DNA of 64,000 nt from Effrenium voratum (GCA_963377175.1 CAUJNA010000446.1:1912435-1976434); one strand, 5' to 3'. Counted from the stretch's first letter, positions 43,741 to 55,429 are shown. A program made the numbers and translations. The notes: generated by a model not told the origin, from the sequence alone.

Positions 43741-43771
43741 ATTGCCCCACCCACGCACGCGCACGTATCAC

Positions 43772-43850
43772 GCGCGCCTGCGCCAGGTCCTCGTGCTCAG
43801 AACTTGCTGCGAGCGCTTCTGCCGCGGAACCTTTGGCGCCCTGCCAGCAT
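43772..43850 (-). CDS. small exon candidate
   Basis: A GATTCCAG acceptor and a GTGATACG donor enclose 79 nt; one frame reads WQGAKGSAAEALAASSEHED followed by LAQAR, an Ala/Glu helix. Another frame (DAGRAPKVPRQKRSQQ) is basic. Plus-strand frames also exist. Confidence 0.35.
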
Positions 43851-44219
43851 CTGGAATCATGTTGCTGCTTCTGTGCATGTCTCGCCGTTGGCTATCCTTA
43901 TCTATAGTGGACTGTGTGGATGCGGTTGGGAGTCGTTGAGAAACCGTTGGGAAATGTTGGGAAGCATTGGGGAGCGTCGGAAAATGTAGAAAACTCAGCC
44001 GAAGAACTACACAGAACTACACTTGCCTTCTACAGTTTTCTAGAGTGTCCTATACCACTCAGTCGTCTTCAGCGTCTTGAATTGTCTTCTAAATTGGCTA
44101 TCTATGTTCTTACATGTTCTCACACTTCTTCAACATATTCTTCTGCAGTTTTCTACAATATCCTCAAATATCCTCAGACTCTAGCCAGCTCCCCCATCCA
44201 CCCCCGTCGTCTACTTCAG

Positions 44220-44441
44220 GCCTGAGTCGACCTCCTGCGCCCCGGCTTGTGGACCAGATGAGCTGCAAGTTCTCCCTCCCATGGACTGATGGGATGTGTC
44301 GCGCGCAGAATCAGGCTGGGAAATGCCACTGTGGAAAACTGCCACTCTGCGCTCAGCATGATCAACTTGGCGTTTGCTGGTGGCTGCGCTTCACCCGTGG
44401 AGATGTGAAGGAAAGCAGCGGCGTCACGCGGCCGGCCTTAG
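44220..44441 (+). CDS. Cys-rich exon, zinc-binding look, plus strand favoured
   Basis: On the plus strand a CTACTTCAG acceptor and a TTAG/GTATC donor enclose 222 nt, phase 1 at both ends, reading MSCKFSLPWTDGMCRAQNQA, GKCHCGKLPLCAQHDQLGVC and WWLRFTRGDVKESSG. CKF...GMC...CHC...LC..H is a plausible zinc knuckle. The minus strand is also open over the whole exon (AKLIMLSAEWQFSTVAFPSL) and has usable splice sites (AG at 44,442, GC donor). Neighbouring exons are minus, so the plus reading would imply a nested antisense gene. I favour plus for its Cys/His spacing, without certainty. Confidence 0.4.
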
Positions 44442-44834
44442 GTATCAAGATGTATCAAGTGATATCAAATGATATCAAATGACATCAAATGGCCAAAGCT
44501 GAGCGGCATGGAGTTTCATGTGGCGAGGGCGATGGTTCGTTCTATCTTGTTATATCTTGTTCTTGTCACTTCGCGGTATGCAATCTTCCAAAATATTCCA
44601 AATGCTTCAAAAGCTCAGCTGAAGCGAGTATGCACATGCTGAGGCTTGGAGGTCTGTGCGTGTGTGTCTAGCCAACACTTGCCAACTGAAACCTGGCGCC
44701 TGCAAATGGAACAAGTGAAAATAATAATAAAAAACAAACGAAAAATATCGAAAACAATCGAAAAAATCGAAAACATTCGAAAACACAACATAGTGCAAAA
44801 GATTGCAAAAGACTGCGCTGTAGAGCTCAGCTTC

Positions 44835-45635
44835 GCATGGGCAGGGCAAGAGCGCAAGAAATCGTGTCCTGTGACTCGAACTGCAGCAGCAGCGCTGAGG
44901 AGTCAGCGGGAACATCGCGCTCTGACATCCAGCGACCGGTCACCTTCAGCACAGTCTCGCCTGCTTGAAATGCCCTCGCAGGCCACAACGCAGGCTCTTT
45001 TTGGATCATGCTGGGAAACGTCATGACACCATGCGCCAGCATGCTGTTCCATCGGTGAAGGTGGTCTGGCAGCTTTTGCAGCATCGCCTCCTCTGAGGTC
45101 ATCTCACGTGTGAGGCACTTTCTCGGCGCAGCACCGGTGTCGGAGAAAGGCCCATGGGGGTCAGAGAGCAGCGCACCTTTGACAGGCCAGCTTCCCCAGG
45201 GCCTGTCCCGCAGCTTGAAGCCTTTCAGGAATGCCGCAGCCTGCTCACTGGTGACTTTGATAAAGTCGCGGCTGTCTGCAGGAATGTCATCTGCAACTTG
45301 AGGGGCCAGCCCCTCTGCAAGGGCATGGAGGTCGTCGTCAGTCGTGCTGGCATGAGGTGCCAGTGAGCGCTTTTTGTCCAGCTTGCAGGCCGCCTCAATC
45401 TTGCTCTTGATGACGGCAGCCTTGGCCGGCTGAGGACCGGTGAGGAAGGTTCCGCACCAGGAGTGCCCACTACCGTTGGGCTGCAGCAGGTAGTCCAGCA
45501 GCTGAGCCTGACCGGTCTCAAGCTCGCAGAACGCTATGGCCGCGTCATCGCCGAAGATCTTCGGTAGAACTGTCTCCCAGAAGCAGGCGCCCCAGCACCG
45601 GCTGTCAGAGCCTCCGAGTATGTGCCTGCAGCAAG
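44835..45635 (-). CDS. large exon, unknown protein
   Basis: After an ACATGGCTGCAG acceptor a minus frame of about 265 codons reads CFWETVLPKIFGDDAAIAFC, GQAQLLDYLLQPNGSGHSWC, KAAVIKSKIEAACKLDKKRS, RDFIKVTSEQAAAFLKGFKL, ETVLKVTGRWMSERDVP. Balanced alpha/beta composition of a folded domain. It is by far the best frame in this stretch. No family recognised. The 3' donor is unresolved (candidates include a GA or GC dinucleotide). Confidence 0.6.
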
Positions 45636-46140
45636 CTGCAGCCATGTGTAGAAATGTTGAGCGCTTTAGATCATTCTAGAGAACTCTTGAGTGTGCTGGA
45701 GTTGGGATTGCAGTCTGTCTTTCTCATTCGCAAGTTGCAAAATCTTGCAAAAAAGGATCATAAAAGGTGGAACATACGCAGAAATGCCCAGAACCTCTCA
45801 CAGTCACTTGCACATATTGGCACATACTGACACGCACCGACCAAGGAGGAAGGCTCTAGAGGTTTTCCATGGTTTTCCCCTATCCTCCCAAGCTTGCCTT
45901 GAGGGTGACCGCAGTGTTGGCGTGCAGGCTGTCGGTGTGCTAGGAAAAAAGCAGACCTTGAGGCTTTCTGCGGTTAGCGCGGCCCACCCAAATCCTCCCC
46001 AAGCCAGGACAATCTGCGCCACAGAGCAGTCCCGGCGCCAAGGGGCCTGAGAAGCAAGAATGTGCGATGAGCAGAATATTGAAACATATTGAAACAAAAA
46101 AACTTGAGACGGCCCTTGAAAACACGAAAACATACGAAAG

Positions 46141-46373
46141 CTACAGCAGGCGTGGAGCTGGCTGAGATAGCTGACAGTAAAGCTTCTTGGTCTTCAGGCC
46201 AGCAAGCTCCTGGAAGAGACTCGGCTCCCACGGGTGAATTTCGTTTGCGAGGGGCAGGATGAACATGAGGAGATTGTCCGCGCGCTGCGCGAAATCCTGG
46301 CAGAGCGCCTTGCACACCGTTGGCAAGGGCTCGGCCCCTTGACCGGCGGACTCCACCATGTTGAGATCCAAAA
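46141..46373 (-). CDS. exon, unknown protein
   Basis: Acceptor GAGGTTGCAG; reads VLDLNMVESAGQGAEPLPTV, CKALCQDFAQRADNLLMFIL, PLANEIHPWEPSLFQELAGL on the minus strand. Helical and hydrophobic (LLMFILPLANEI). Likely internal exon. Confidence 0.55.
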
Positions 46374-46499
46374 CTGCAACCTCAGATCATGATTCCCGAA
46401 ATTTCCCGAAACATCCCGAAACAAACAAACTCTGGCACCTCGGGGCAATCAATGGCAATCAAACAGTAGCAAAATATAGCAAAATGTAGCAGAGCAGGC

Positions 46500-46617
46500 C
46501 GTCATGCGCTGTAGCCCAAGCCGCGCAATTCTTTCCCTCCAGCCACTTCATCAAGTCCCTGGGAATGTCCTCCACGCTCCGCGAGCTGCCGTCTGTGAAG
46601 AAGAAGCGCCGAGCCAC
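46500..46617 (-). CDS. exon, unknown protein
   Basis: Begins right after a 47-nt intron and reads VARRFFFTDGSSRSVEDIPR, DLMKWLEGKNCAAWATAHDG. FTDGSS recalls the first motif of RNase H-like folds, but the residues after it do not fit and I do not assign it. Phase 0 with the exon at 46,665. Confidence 0.5.
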
Positions 46618-46664
46618 CTGCGAGCGACACCGTGCCCCATGCACGCACAAGCAACAAAAGGCAC
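46618..46664 (-). other. predicted 47-nt intron
   Basis: GTGCCT at the donor and CTCGCAG at the acceptor, joining two phase 0 frames that are both protein-like. Without its removal the frame changes by two bases. The alternative is a frameshift in the sequence. Confidence 0.45.
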
Positions 46665-46799
46665 CGCCTCCTGCTCAAACGCAGTGCTCTTGCGCTCCAT
46701 GGAGTCTTGGGACAGCTTTAGCGCCGTCTCCAGGCGCTGCTCAGCAGTGGCCTTGTCGGTGTTCCACTTCTCAGCGGCCACTGCGCGGAAGACCGCTGC
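46665..46799 (-). CDS. exon, 45 codons, helical
   Basis: Between a GAAGTTGCAG acceptor and the 47-nt intron; reads AAVFRAVAAEKWNTDKATAE, QRLETALKLSQDSMERKSTA, FEQEA in phase 0. An amphipathic helix. Joins FFFTDGSSRS after splicing. Confidence 0.55.
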
Positions 46800-47089
46800 C
46801 TGCAACTTCATTGCCTTTCAGGGACTTTACAAGTCTTCTGGTCTTGGGATGTTTAGGCAGATTTGGGCAGATTCAGGGCGGTCGGTGTTTGTTTTGTCTG
46901 TCCCTGTTGAGCGTGTCTGTGTGGTGCTGTGATGTACTGTGTGAGATTCTATCATATTCTATCATATTCTATCGTTTGATATCGTTTGATCTCCCATCAT
47001 CTGTGTCCTTCAACATCTATCAGCCCAGGTCAGCACGATTAACATCAACTCATCCAGGCTAATCCAGTGAAGTCCCTAAATGCATGGAC

Positions 47090-47521
47090 CCGGATCTGTG
47101 AGGCAAGGCCAGACAAGAATGTGAGCCTTGCCTCGTCGGCACCGTTGTCAGCCTTGCTTGCTGCTGCCAGGGTCTGCTGAAGGTGCTCCTGGGCAGCTTG
47201 CCTCTCGGCTACCTCTGCCCTCTCCTTTCGCTCTCGAAGCAGCGCCCGCACCGGTGACCAGGTGGCAGGCGACGCCCCTGCGTGGCGCAAAGCACCGTCG
47301 ACGCTTCCTTCTGCAAACGCAGCGAACAGTCGAGATCTCTCCGTCGCATCCCACCCCCAGCGATCGGCGAGAGCATGCGTAGCAAACTGGGCTGCATAGT
47401 CTCGCCACTGCAGCCGCTTCTTCTCCGAGATGTTGCGCACCAATCCAGGCACCTGCCTCCGAAGTGCCACGCCAGAAACCTTCTGTGAAGTGAGGCCTTC
47501 CGTCTTCAAGGCGCTCAGGAT
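47090..47521 (-). CDS. exon, 144 codons, coiled-coil part
   Basis: A GTTGCGCCAG acceptor and a GTCCAT donor enclose a phase 0 exon reading ILSALKTEGLTSQKVSGVAL, RRQVPGLVRNISEKKRLQWR, YAAQFATHALADRWGWDATE, then a Glu/Arg/Ala-rich helix (RERKERAEVAERQAAQEHLQ). A second minus frame is open but Arg/Gly/Cys-rich. Unknown family; the helix could mediate assembly. Confidence 0.55.
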
Positions 47522-47805
47522 CTGGCGCAACATGGCGCAACGACAACTTAACACATGCATGGAGACAGACTATGAAAACAATTGAAAACATACGGAGACA
47601 CAAATCACAGCGCACGTACCGAGATGTACCGGGACAGACTATGGAGACACAAATCGCAGCAGCGACAACATCACTGTCACAATCTATCACAATCTGTCAC
47701 ACATCACAGAGACAGCAAGAGACAAAGACAAACAGAAGTGCAAATGCAAGTCAAAATAATATAAAAATATAAAAATATAGACACACACACAATAACAAAC
47801 ACTAT

Positions 47806-48064
<259 letters not shown>

Positions 48065-48299
48065 ACGCACGCACGCACGCACGCACGCAAGCACGCACGC
48101 ACGCAAGCACGCACATTCGCAAATGCATGCACAGACGCAGACATACGCAGACACGGACACACAGACAGGCAGCCACGCAGAAAGGCAATAACCATCAATA
48201 ACCCACAGACAGATAGCTGACTCCGCTGGTGTTATACGGTGTTCTCTTATGTTCCCTTGTGACATCTTGTGACAGAGGAAAGGAAGCAAATGATAACAC

Positions 48300-48796
48300 A
48301 TGGCGCAAGCTGCTGGCCTCCTGCGCTGTGCGGGCAACGAAGAGCTCCTGCGCCACCGGAGAAAGGCTAGCCTCTGCGCGGTGGCTCTGGATCTTTCCGG
48401 GCAGCAAGAACCGTGCATCTCGCCACCAAACAGCGGGCCAGCAGTCAGCTCCTCCCAAAGACCGGTGAAGCTGGTCTATGCGCCGAAGGCACTCTGGGGT
48501 AAGGCGCCTCTGCATCTGCTCAAGGCGCTTCCATGGAAAAACAGAAGCATCGTGGGCCACCTGTGGTAACAGCCGGCGCACGTCTGCCTGGAACTCCTTC
48601 ATGTCGAGACCGTGCTGATCACACATCGCCAGCAGGGTGTATGGGCTCCACGCTGTCGAGCCGCACGAAGCGCCAACTGAGGCTGCCATCCCTTGCAGCG
48701 CGCTCTCCTTCAAGCTCACCGCTGGGCGCACCTCGCAAGGCACCCTCTTTGCCATCGAAGCTGCCCAGTCCGGAACCGTCTGCTTGCATTGGAAGC
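48300..48796 (-). CDS. exon, unknown protein
   Basis: Acceptor GCTGTCCTCAG, donor GTGTTATC. Reads VPDWAASMAKRVPCEVRPAV, TAWSPYTLLAMCDQHGLDMK, FQADVRRLLPQVAHDASVFP, ECLRRIDQLHRSLGGADCWP. Well-formed helical protein of about 165 codons with both borders good. No family recognised. Confidence 0.6.
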
Positions 48797-48909
48797 CTGA
48801 GGACAGCATTCAACTGCTAGATATTGCTAGATATTGCTAGGCAACTGGTCCTTGACATGCATGACACACCATGTCGTGCGCTGATGTCTGAAAAGGTGTG
48901 ATAATCTAT

Positions 48910-49343
48910 CTAGCCGAGAAGCACCACTGCAGGTACAGGTGCAGAGACACGGCTCTTTGGTGACCGGTGATGTAGCCGAACAAGTCCGTGCCGGGTAAGC
49001 AGTAGAGCAAGAACTTGGGGCCTGGCCATTCTGCAGACCCCCGTCGAGAATAACCTGCGATCTTCTCCACTGCTGTCTCTGCGGTCACGGCCCTCCACCC
49101 AGCGTCCGCATCGGTGGACGCGCTCAGCCGGGAGAGCAGAAAGTAGCCGGAGTCCTCCTGGGCACCGGTGACACCCCCCAAAACCGAAGACAGCCACTGG
49201 GTGTAGGCCGGTTCGTAGCACTGGCTTGCTGTGGCGGCCAAGCTCTTGCCATCTCTGCCAGAAAGCCACGAGGCAAACTGAGTGACTTCTGCCGGAAGCT
49301 CTTCCACTGCGTCCTCCTCCTCTTCGCCATCGTTGACAAGCAC
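48910..49343 (-). CDS. exon, unknown protein
   Basis: Acceptor CGACTGTCACAG; reads VLVNDGEEEEDAVEELPAEV, FASWLSGRDGKSLAATASQC, YEPAYTQWLSSVLGGVTGAQ, GYFLLSRLSASTDADAGWRA, PKFLLYCLPGTDLFGYITGH. Acidic start then a folded domain. A GT donor is likely near 48,915. One of the clearest exons of the cluster. Confidence 0.6.
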
Positions 49344-49404
49344 CTGTGACAGTCGGGCTTGTACATGTTTCCGATGGTTTCCGTATAGTTATTGTCTCAC
49401 GCCC

Positions 49405-49527
49405 AAACTTGTGAGGTGTGCCGGCGGCACACCTCACAAGTTTATGTCGGCGGGCGCAAGTTTGCCTAAAACTTGTGCGCGCCAACTTAAACTTGTGAGG
49501 TGTGCCGCCGGCACACCTCACAAGTTT
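49405..49527. repeat. 123-bp nested palindrome (three hairpins)
   Basis: The 39-mer at 49,405-49,443 (half-arm AAACTTGTGAGGTGTGCCG) is itself a hairpin, and its exact reverse complement occupies 49,489-49,527. Between them GGCGGGCGCAAGTTT and AAACTTGTGCGCGCC form a third hairpin. The whole block is thus a palindrome centred near 49,466. It lies in a predicted intron between the exons ending at 50,113 and starting at 49,343. Confidence 0.95.
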
Positions 49528-49529
49528 AG

Positions 49530-50110
49530 CCTCCTGAGCATAATCCAGTTTTTTTGTTTACTGGCGTCTCAAAACGTTGTCCAAGGTTTTCCATGGTTTT
49601 CCAATGTTTTCCAGCTCGACAACCTTCAGGCCCTTACAAGTGAGGTAGCTTTAAGGGCGCGGACTACCATCCTGAATCATGGAAACCTATAATTTGGAAG
49701 GCTGCAACTGTTTGAAGGGTCTCAAAGAAAACACCACGAAGCTTTCAAACTCATGGTTTTAAGATGTTTTAAGGCAAAACTCCTAGAAGTGGAAACTGGC
49801 TGTCACACCCTAAAACATGCTTGAAGCCATGGAAGCCGCAGCTTTCCGCTATCTGACCAAAGGAGATGTAAGGAGCCTCCGATTCATAAACATTCGGAAC
49901 CGGAATCATTTGCACGAATCAGAAACTACTCAACAATTAGATAGTACAAGCAGCGCAACACCCACTCGAGCACATGTCAATGAGCCTTGTGGAGATATGT
50001 GGAAATAGCCGGAGAATGGAAATAACTCGAAAAATCTCGGAGGATAAATCTGGCTGGCGTTGACATGTGTTGACTATGACATACTATGACTGACTACGTC
50101 TGACCAAACC
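49530..50110. other. intron-like DNA, no exon recognised
   Basis: Contains GTTTTCCATGGTTTTCCAATGTTTTCC repeats in part and no convincing frame. Confidence 0.4.
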
Positions 50111-50112
50111 AC

Positions 50113-50172
50113 GCTGCGCCTTCTCAGCTGCCATCTTGCACTCGTGTGGCTCCATGTGTACGCCGGACGTAT
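50113..50172 (-). CDS. small exon candidate, 60 nt
   Basis: TTTTTTTCAG acceptor and GTGGTT donor enclose 60 bases reading TSGVHMEPHECKMAAEKAQ. Good splice signals, short peptide. Confidence 0.4.
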
Positions 50173-50289
50173 CTGAAAAAAACACTAAAAGACGCTACCT
50201 GTGAGACACAGATAGAATCAGATAGACACAGAGTGCTGCCGCAAGCGCACCACGCAGCATATGCCAGCCCCGAAACAAGCACAATCAGA

Positions 50290-50906
50290 AAATCACGCCT
50301 GGGCTCCTTTTTGTAGCGTGCTCTGATGGCTTGAGATGTAGCAGCGCACGCGGATATGGAAAGCGAATGCTGGACCGCGGTATTTCCGCAAGCCTCTCAA
50401 GAAGTACCTGTGACAAGCCGCTGCGTGGAAGCGGCAGCAACTTGGCAGCTGCCTCTGCATCACATGCAAGTGTGCAGCTTGCGACAACGTTAATGAAGTC
50501 ACTGCGGCAGTCCCGGAGGCTTTTCGCTCCTTGAGAACTGCAGTACATGCTGCGGTAAAAAACCAGTGAGCTCCGATCCAGAAGCTGGCAGAAGTGACCA
50601 ATGGACCGCTCATGCCAATCTTTGCTTTCACACATCATCTTGGCGCCGCGCCGCAGCGGCACTGCCGATGGCACCCAAAGTTGCTTGAAGCGCACTGTGA
50701 GGGCCTCGACAAAATCAAGAAACCTTGAAACCGGTGGCTCCAGCTCGGCGGAAGCTTGCCGTTTGGCACTGCTCATCTCCGTGCTCACACATGGCATCGG
50801 CAAATTCCGGCTGTAGGCAAAAAACGACACCAGTGACTTGTACTCCTCGATGCTACGACCAGATTTCCGTGTTCGGCAGTAGTTCGGGCTGTCAAGCTTC
50901 CGAAGC
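50290..50906 (-). CDS. large exon, unknown protein
   Basis: A CCCCCCTGAG acceptor opens a frame reading LRKLDSPNYCRTRKSGRSIE, EYKSLVSFFAYSRNLPMPCV, then PVSRFLDFVEALTVRFKQLW, KDWHERSIGHFCQLLDRSSL, SDFINVVASCTLACDAEAAA and LSQVLLERLAEIPRSSIRFP. About 200 codons; mainly helical with several conserved-looking Trp/Cys/His. Unknown family. The 3' border is uncertain. Confidence 0.6.
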
Positions 50907-51298
50907 CTCAGGGGGGGGCACTATCTGTTTGAATATGTTTGAATATGAAGGGCGAAAATATTCATAAATATGCTACAATAACTTAAAATAGCATAAAGTA
51001 AATCAAAATAACATATCACGTAATGAGTGCCGATATTGGCCAATAAGTGCGCAAACTGCGTCTGGGCACTCACAGCAGCAGTGCTGCACGTCACCGAAGG
51101 TGAAGATCCGCCGCCAGCCACCTGGAAGATGAGATTCAATAATGATGTGCGCCATGCCCAAGATTTTGAAGAGACCGGTGGAGAAAACCTGAGCTCACCG
51201 ATGTAGCACGATGCACCATGATACACCATGATGCACCATGCCATGCGCCATAGCTGCTTGAAGTGACAAAACATACAAAAACAACAAAACATCAGCAC

Positions 51299-51660
51299 GG
51301 TGCCTTCTTTCAGCCTTAGACTCCGCATCAGGGACTGACTGCGCGTGCACCGCTGGGATCTTGCAGAGCTTTGCAGCCCACAGCCGCGCCCCCCATCCCA
51401 CAGCCAGCATTCTACCAGTCCACACACCTGGGACCAAGTGCCTGTCCAACATGTGCCACCGGCGGAGGACGAGATACTTCACAAACTTGCATCGACCCGG
51501 AAGGGCGGCTTCAATCAGCGCCTCACGGGCCGCAGAGCTGGCTTGCAAGGCATCCTCCTGCAAAGGCATGGCCTCCACGCTCGCTGCCAGGGCTGCCAAA
51601 AACGCGGCCAAACGCACAGCCAGCCGCTTGTGCCGCGACAGATGAGTCACGGCTGTGCGC
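51299..51660 (-). CDS. exon, unknown protein
   Basis: Acceptor CCATGAGCAG, donor GTGCTG. Reads RTAVTHLSRHKRLAVRLAAF, LAALAASVEAMPLQEDALQA, EAALPGRCKFVKYLVLRRWH, LVPGVWTGRMLAVGWGARLW. Basic, helical start; aromatic end. Overlapping plus frames exist but are Pro/His-rich and lack matching borders. Confidence 0.55.
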
Positions 51661-51829
51661 CTGCTCATGGATCACAAAATGCTACATGACAAGATCAAAC
51701 AGACGACACCCCAACAAAAGGAATAATATGGAATAATAAGGAATGATAAGGAATATAGAGGAATCACAATCAAAATAGACTGGGAACATCTGGAAACAAT
51801 GGAACCGCTGAGAACATCCGAGAACAAAC

Positions 51830-51923
51830 CCGGATAAAGCCGGTGCGCCGCTTTGCTGCCAAGACTCCAGGGCCCCGCAGCGGAAGCGTGCGCGGTCTTC
51901 CTGGATACGCAAGATGCGCTGGC
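51830..51923 (-). CDS. small exon, 94 nt
   Basis: An excellent acceptor (TTTTTTCAATCACTCCCTGCAG region) and a GTTTGTTC donor enclose a peptide QRILRIQEDRARFRCGALES then WQQSGAPALS. Internal exon of the same minus-strand series. Confidence 0.5.
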
Positions 51924-51999
51924 CTGCAGGGAGTGATTGAAAAAATGGTAGAGTGCCGCGCCAGACCAGTGGAAAGCAAGGATAGCTCGTGTCATCTCG

Positions 52000-54400
52000 T
52001 GTCATATCACTTGTACTCAATTGTGCTCAGCTGAGACTAACTGAGAAACATTGAGAGATATTGAGAGATATTGAGATATACTGAGAGATATTGAAAGATA
52101 TTGAAAGATGTTGAGATATATTGAGAGTGGGGCCGGCCTGCAAGTTGTTAGTGGACAACTGAGAGCCGATTCACAGTTCTGATATGTTCTGATATATCAT
52201 ATCCTGACACATCCTGACACATGCGCTGATGTGTCATGGAGAACGTTGGATAAATCTATATAAATTCGGAGAACCATGTGAGCAACTTGGGAAACTTTTT
52301 GGGCTATCGTGTCTCGCATTCTCCTGCACATGTTGGGTGCGTCGTGTTTTACAGGTTTTGCCTCATGTAGAACATTGATGAACATTGTAGAACATTGTAG
52401 AACCATGGAACCCGTGTGCCTAATAGGAGCTCACTCTTTTCCTGCAACGCCACCTCATGGCAACGCGAAGCGCCTGGCCAGCTCGGGACATGATGGGAAC
52501 ATGTTGGATGTCAAGGATAGCAAGAACATGTGCCGAAGTGCGCCAGTATGCGCCAGCCCTGCACAAAACTAAAGAGTTATAAATTGATACAAAGTAAAAT
52601 ATATAAAATGATACAAAATGTCATAAAAAGCCGGGCTGCCAGATCCTTCTTTTCTTTTTTGCAGCGCCACAGAAGGGTGGGCGGAGGCACCTCATGGGAT
52701 CGCAGCGTGTGCCAAAGAAAGAAACGCACACAGAAGCCGTGCCACTTCATGCTGTTTGGAAATGTTTTGAAGCAGCTGGCGTGCCACAATGTATCACAAT
52801 GTGTCACAAGATGTCACAAGCCATGCTCACTCAATCTCACTCAAGAGCCCTGCAGCACAAGAAGATGCAGAAAATAAGGCAGACAAAGGACACAGAAAGA
52901 CACAACAAGCATCAAAAAGCCATGAAAGCCGGGCCTCTGCAGCTTTCCTTTTTTTGCGACAGCGCCACATAAGGGTGGACGGAGGCACTGACGGCATTGC
53001 AAGGTCCTGCAGTCATCACGCAACAGAATGAGCTGAAGTTGCTCAAGAGAAATACATAGAAATACGCTCAGGTGATGCCATCTGAGATATTCTGCTATTC
53101 CATGATGTTCCATGGTGTTCCATGAATTTCCATACTACTCCATGATATTCCATGATATTCCAGAAAGATAGAAACAGGAGACTAGGGAGGGAAGACTTTG
53201 CAACAGGTCCAGCCCAAGAACGAAACCTTCTGGCTAAGAGCATCTCGTGGCATCAAAACATGCACATCAATGCATGAATATATAAGTATATAAAGTTATA
53301 TAAAATTATACAAATATGATTAAATATGCATAACTATGCATAATGTTATGATATGTTACGCGCATCACCTCACTGTCGAAGTTCAAGATAGCTCAAGATA
53401 GTTCAAGATAGTTCAAGATAGGCTTCAACAAACCATAACAAACCATCCGATCGAGGGTCAAATCTTTCTGTCGACTGTTTGGGATAGGAACCAATACAAT
53501 ACAAGGCACACATTGACAAAAAAAACATGAAAAAAAACAATGCGTAGTCTTAGGGGGCCACTGAATGCCACTGAACTTGTCTCAGAGAGATGCCATGAGA
53601 TACCCAAAGGTCGTGTAACAACATGACGCCGCATCAGCCAAGGCATGCCAAGGCGCTAAAAGAAAACGTGTAGCGCGAAGGAGAAGCGCAGCCATGCGCG
53701 TCAGACACTCCTTGGTGGCTGGGAAGATTCATGCCGAAAAATATCGATAAATATCGATAAATATTGAGAAATATTTAGATATATTGAGAAATCATGGCTT
53801 CAGCATGATTCAACATGCTTCAACCGGTGACTCGCGGAATCTTCCAGAACATAATGAGCACATATGAGCACAACAAGATAGGAACATGGTGGCCAACAGT
53901 GATGTGTTTGAATGCTTTTTTGCAGTCATTTGATGTCTTTTTGATGTCTTTTGATGTCTTTTGTAAGCCTTTGTAATTCTCTGATATTATCTGATATTAT
54001 TCTCTACAAAGATCTACAAAGATATGGATATAACATCTCTAATTTGCTCTGAAGATCGATCGAATACATTCGAATACATGAACTAATGCGATACACGATC
54101 TGCCCGCTATGGTTTCTGAGTGTTTCTGGAACCTGGCCTGCGCACGGAAACTTGTCTTTTTGCCCTTGCACACTCCAATCCGCGAAAGACGCCGAGTCTG
54201 ATTCTGTCCAAGGAGGCAACATGAGGCAACGGATGGATCTTGCATGATCTTGCAACCCCAAACTGACCGAACACTTGGCATTTGGTCAGGTCATGTGCGG
54301 TCGCTTGACCCAGCCCACAGCTGACCTACAGCGGCTGAGGCCGACCCGCCAAACCGACATATACAGACATGCACCGACGATCACCGATGAAATCCGATGA
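52000..54400. other. intron-like DNA with imperfect repeats
   Basis: GAGATATTGAGAGATATTGA repeats (52.04-52.13 kb), CATGGTGTTCCATG words (53.1 kb), AAGATAGTTCAAGATAG (53.4 kb), TTTTGATGTCTTTTGATG (53.95 kb). A GC-rich block GCGCCACAGAAGGGTGG at 52,666 recurs as GCGCCACATAAGGGTGG at 52,963, with AGGCACTCA/TGA after it; it may be a duplicated micro-exon but no frame is convincing. Confidence 0.45.
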
Positions 54401-54402
54401 AT

Positions 54403-54805
54403 TCATAGAGGCAATCCTGGTCTTGAAGATCTGGATCTTTTTGCTCCATGTTGCCTCTGCTTGTTGCTGCTGCTGGCAGCTGCCTCATGTGAGCGGCCAC
54501 CTTTGGCGGCGACACGCGTCTTGCTCTTCCTGACCTCAGCAGCGTCGCCCTTCGTCTTGCTCTTCGTCTCTGTGTCCTTCCGCTTATTCGTGAGGCTGTG
54601 CCAGTTGCTTTTCCCGCTGCGGCCCTTGCGCTTGGCACACTCCTCCTCCGACGCTTGAAAGAGCGCCTCGACAGCCAAATGGGCGGCCTCGACACATGTG
54701 TCCTTCATCTCCGACTGGAGCCCGGCATCATCAGAGCTACACCGCTGATAAAACGTGTCAAAGACGATGCGCAGGCACTTCTCCTTGCACAAGCCCGCAG
54801 GCATG
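54403..54805 (-). CDS. exon, Lys/Arg-rich tail, possible N-terminal exon
   Basis: ATG at 54,805 in a CCGCC context opens MPAGLCKEKCLRIVFDTFYQ, RCSSDDAGLQSEMKDTCVEA, LAVEALFQASEEECAKRKGR, then a strongly basic Ser/Lys tail (KRKDTETKSKTKGDAAEVRK) and a stop at 54,403. It could be a first exon or a short complete gene of about 133 codons. The tail suggests nuclear or nucleic-acid contact. The frame is open upstream for only a few codons. Confidence 0.5.
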
Positions 54806-55429
54806 GCGGAAATTGCAGCCACGCAGTGTCACCGGTGGGGGCCCGGCTTGAGCCTGCTGGCTTGCAGTTTTCATCAATTTTCTATTTTGTAATAGTTTGT
54901 AATATGTTGTATACCTAATTTTCCCGATGTTTCCAAATGTTTCCAACGTGTTAATGAAAAGGAGGCCAAAGAGCAAACAGGAGGAAACTCGTCTCAAATC
55001 ATCTCAAAGCGGCAACCAAGAAATGTGTGTTGTACTGGCGAATACTGGCGAGGATGCTTCACGATGCTTCGATTTGGCAGGCAGGACGGGTCGCGGGTGT
55101 GCAGCTTGTTGCAAGCTGCTTTTGGGTTTGTCTTTTTGATTCTTTTAATTTCTTTTATATTCTTTTTGAATCTTTTTGATTCTTATTGAATCTTTTTGAG
55201 CATCTTTCTGAGGGTGCCCTTTTCCTGGGGCGGCTTTAAAGGGAAGCCGAAAGGAGAAACAGTCGAAATGGGGGTCATTGGGGGTTCCCCTGGTTTGACA
55301 TATTGTATCAACCATGGAAGTGCACATAAGTGCACAAAAACAATCAAAAACATACAAAAAACAATCAGAAACATCCCGTGCTCAAAGTGCCAGCGTTCTT
55401 TATGCTCTTTTTCACTCCTCCATCTTATA

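Noticed and set aside
46500..46617. RNase H domain suggested by FTDGSS
   Set aside because: Only the first motif resembles it; the following Glu and Asp positions and helix are missing.
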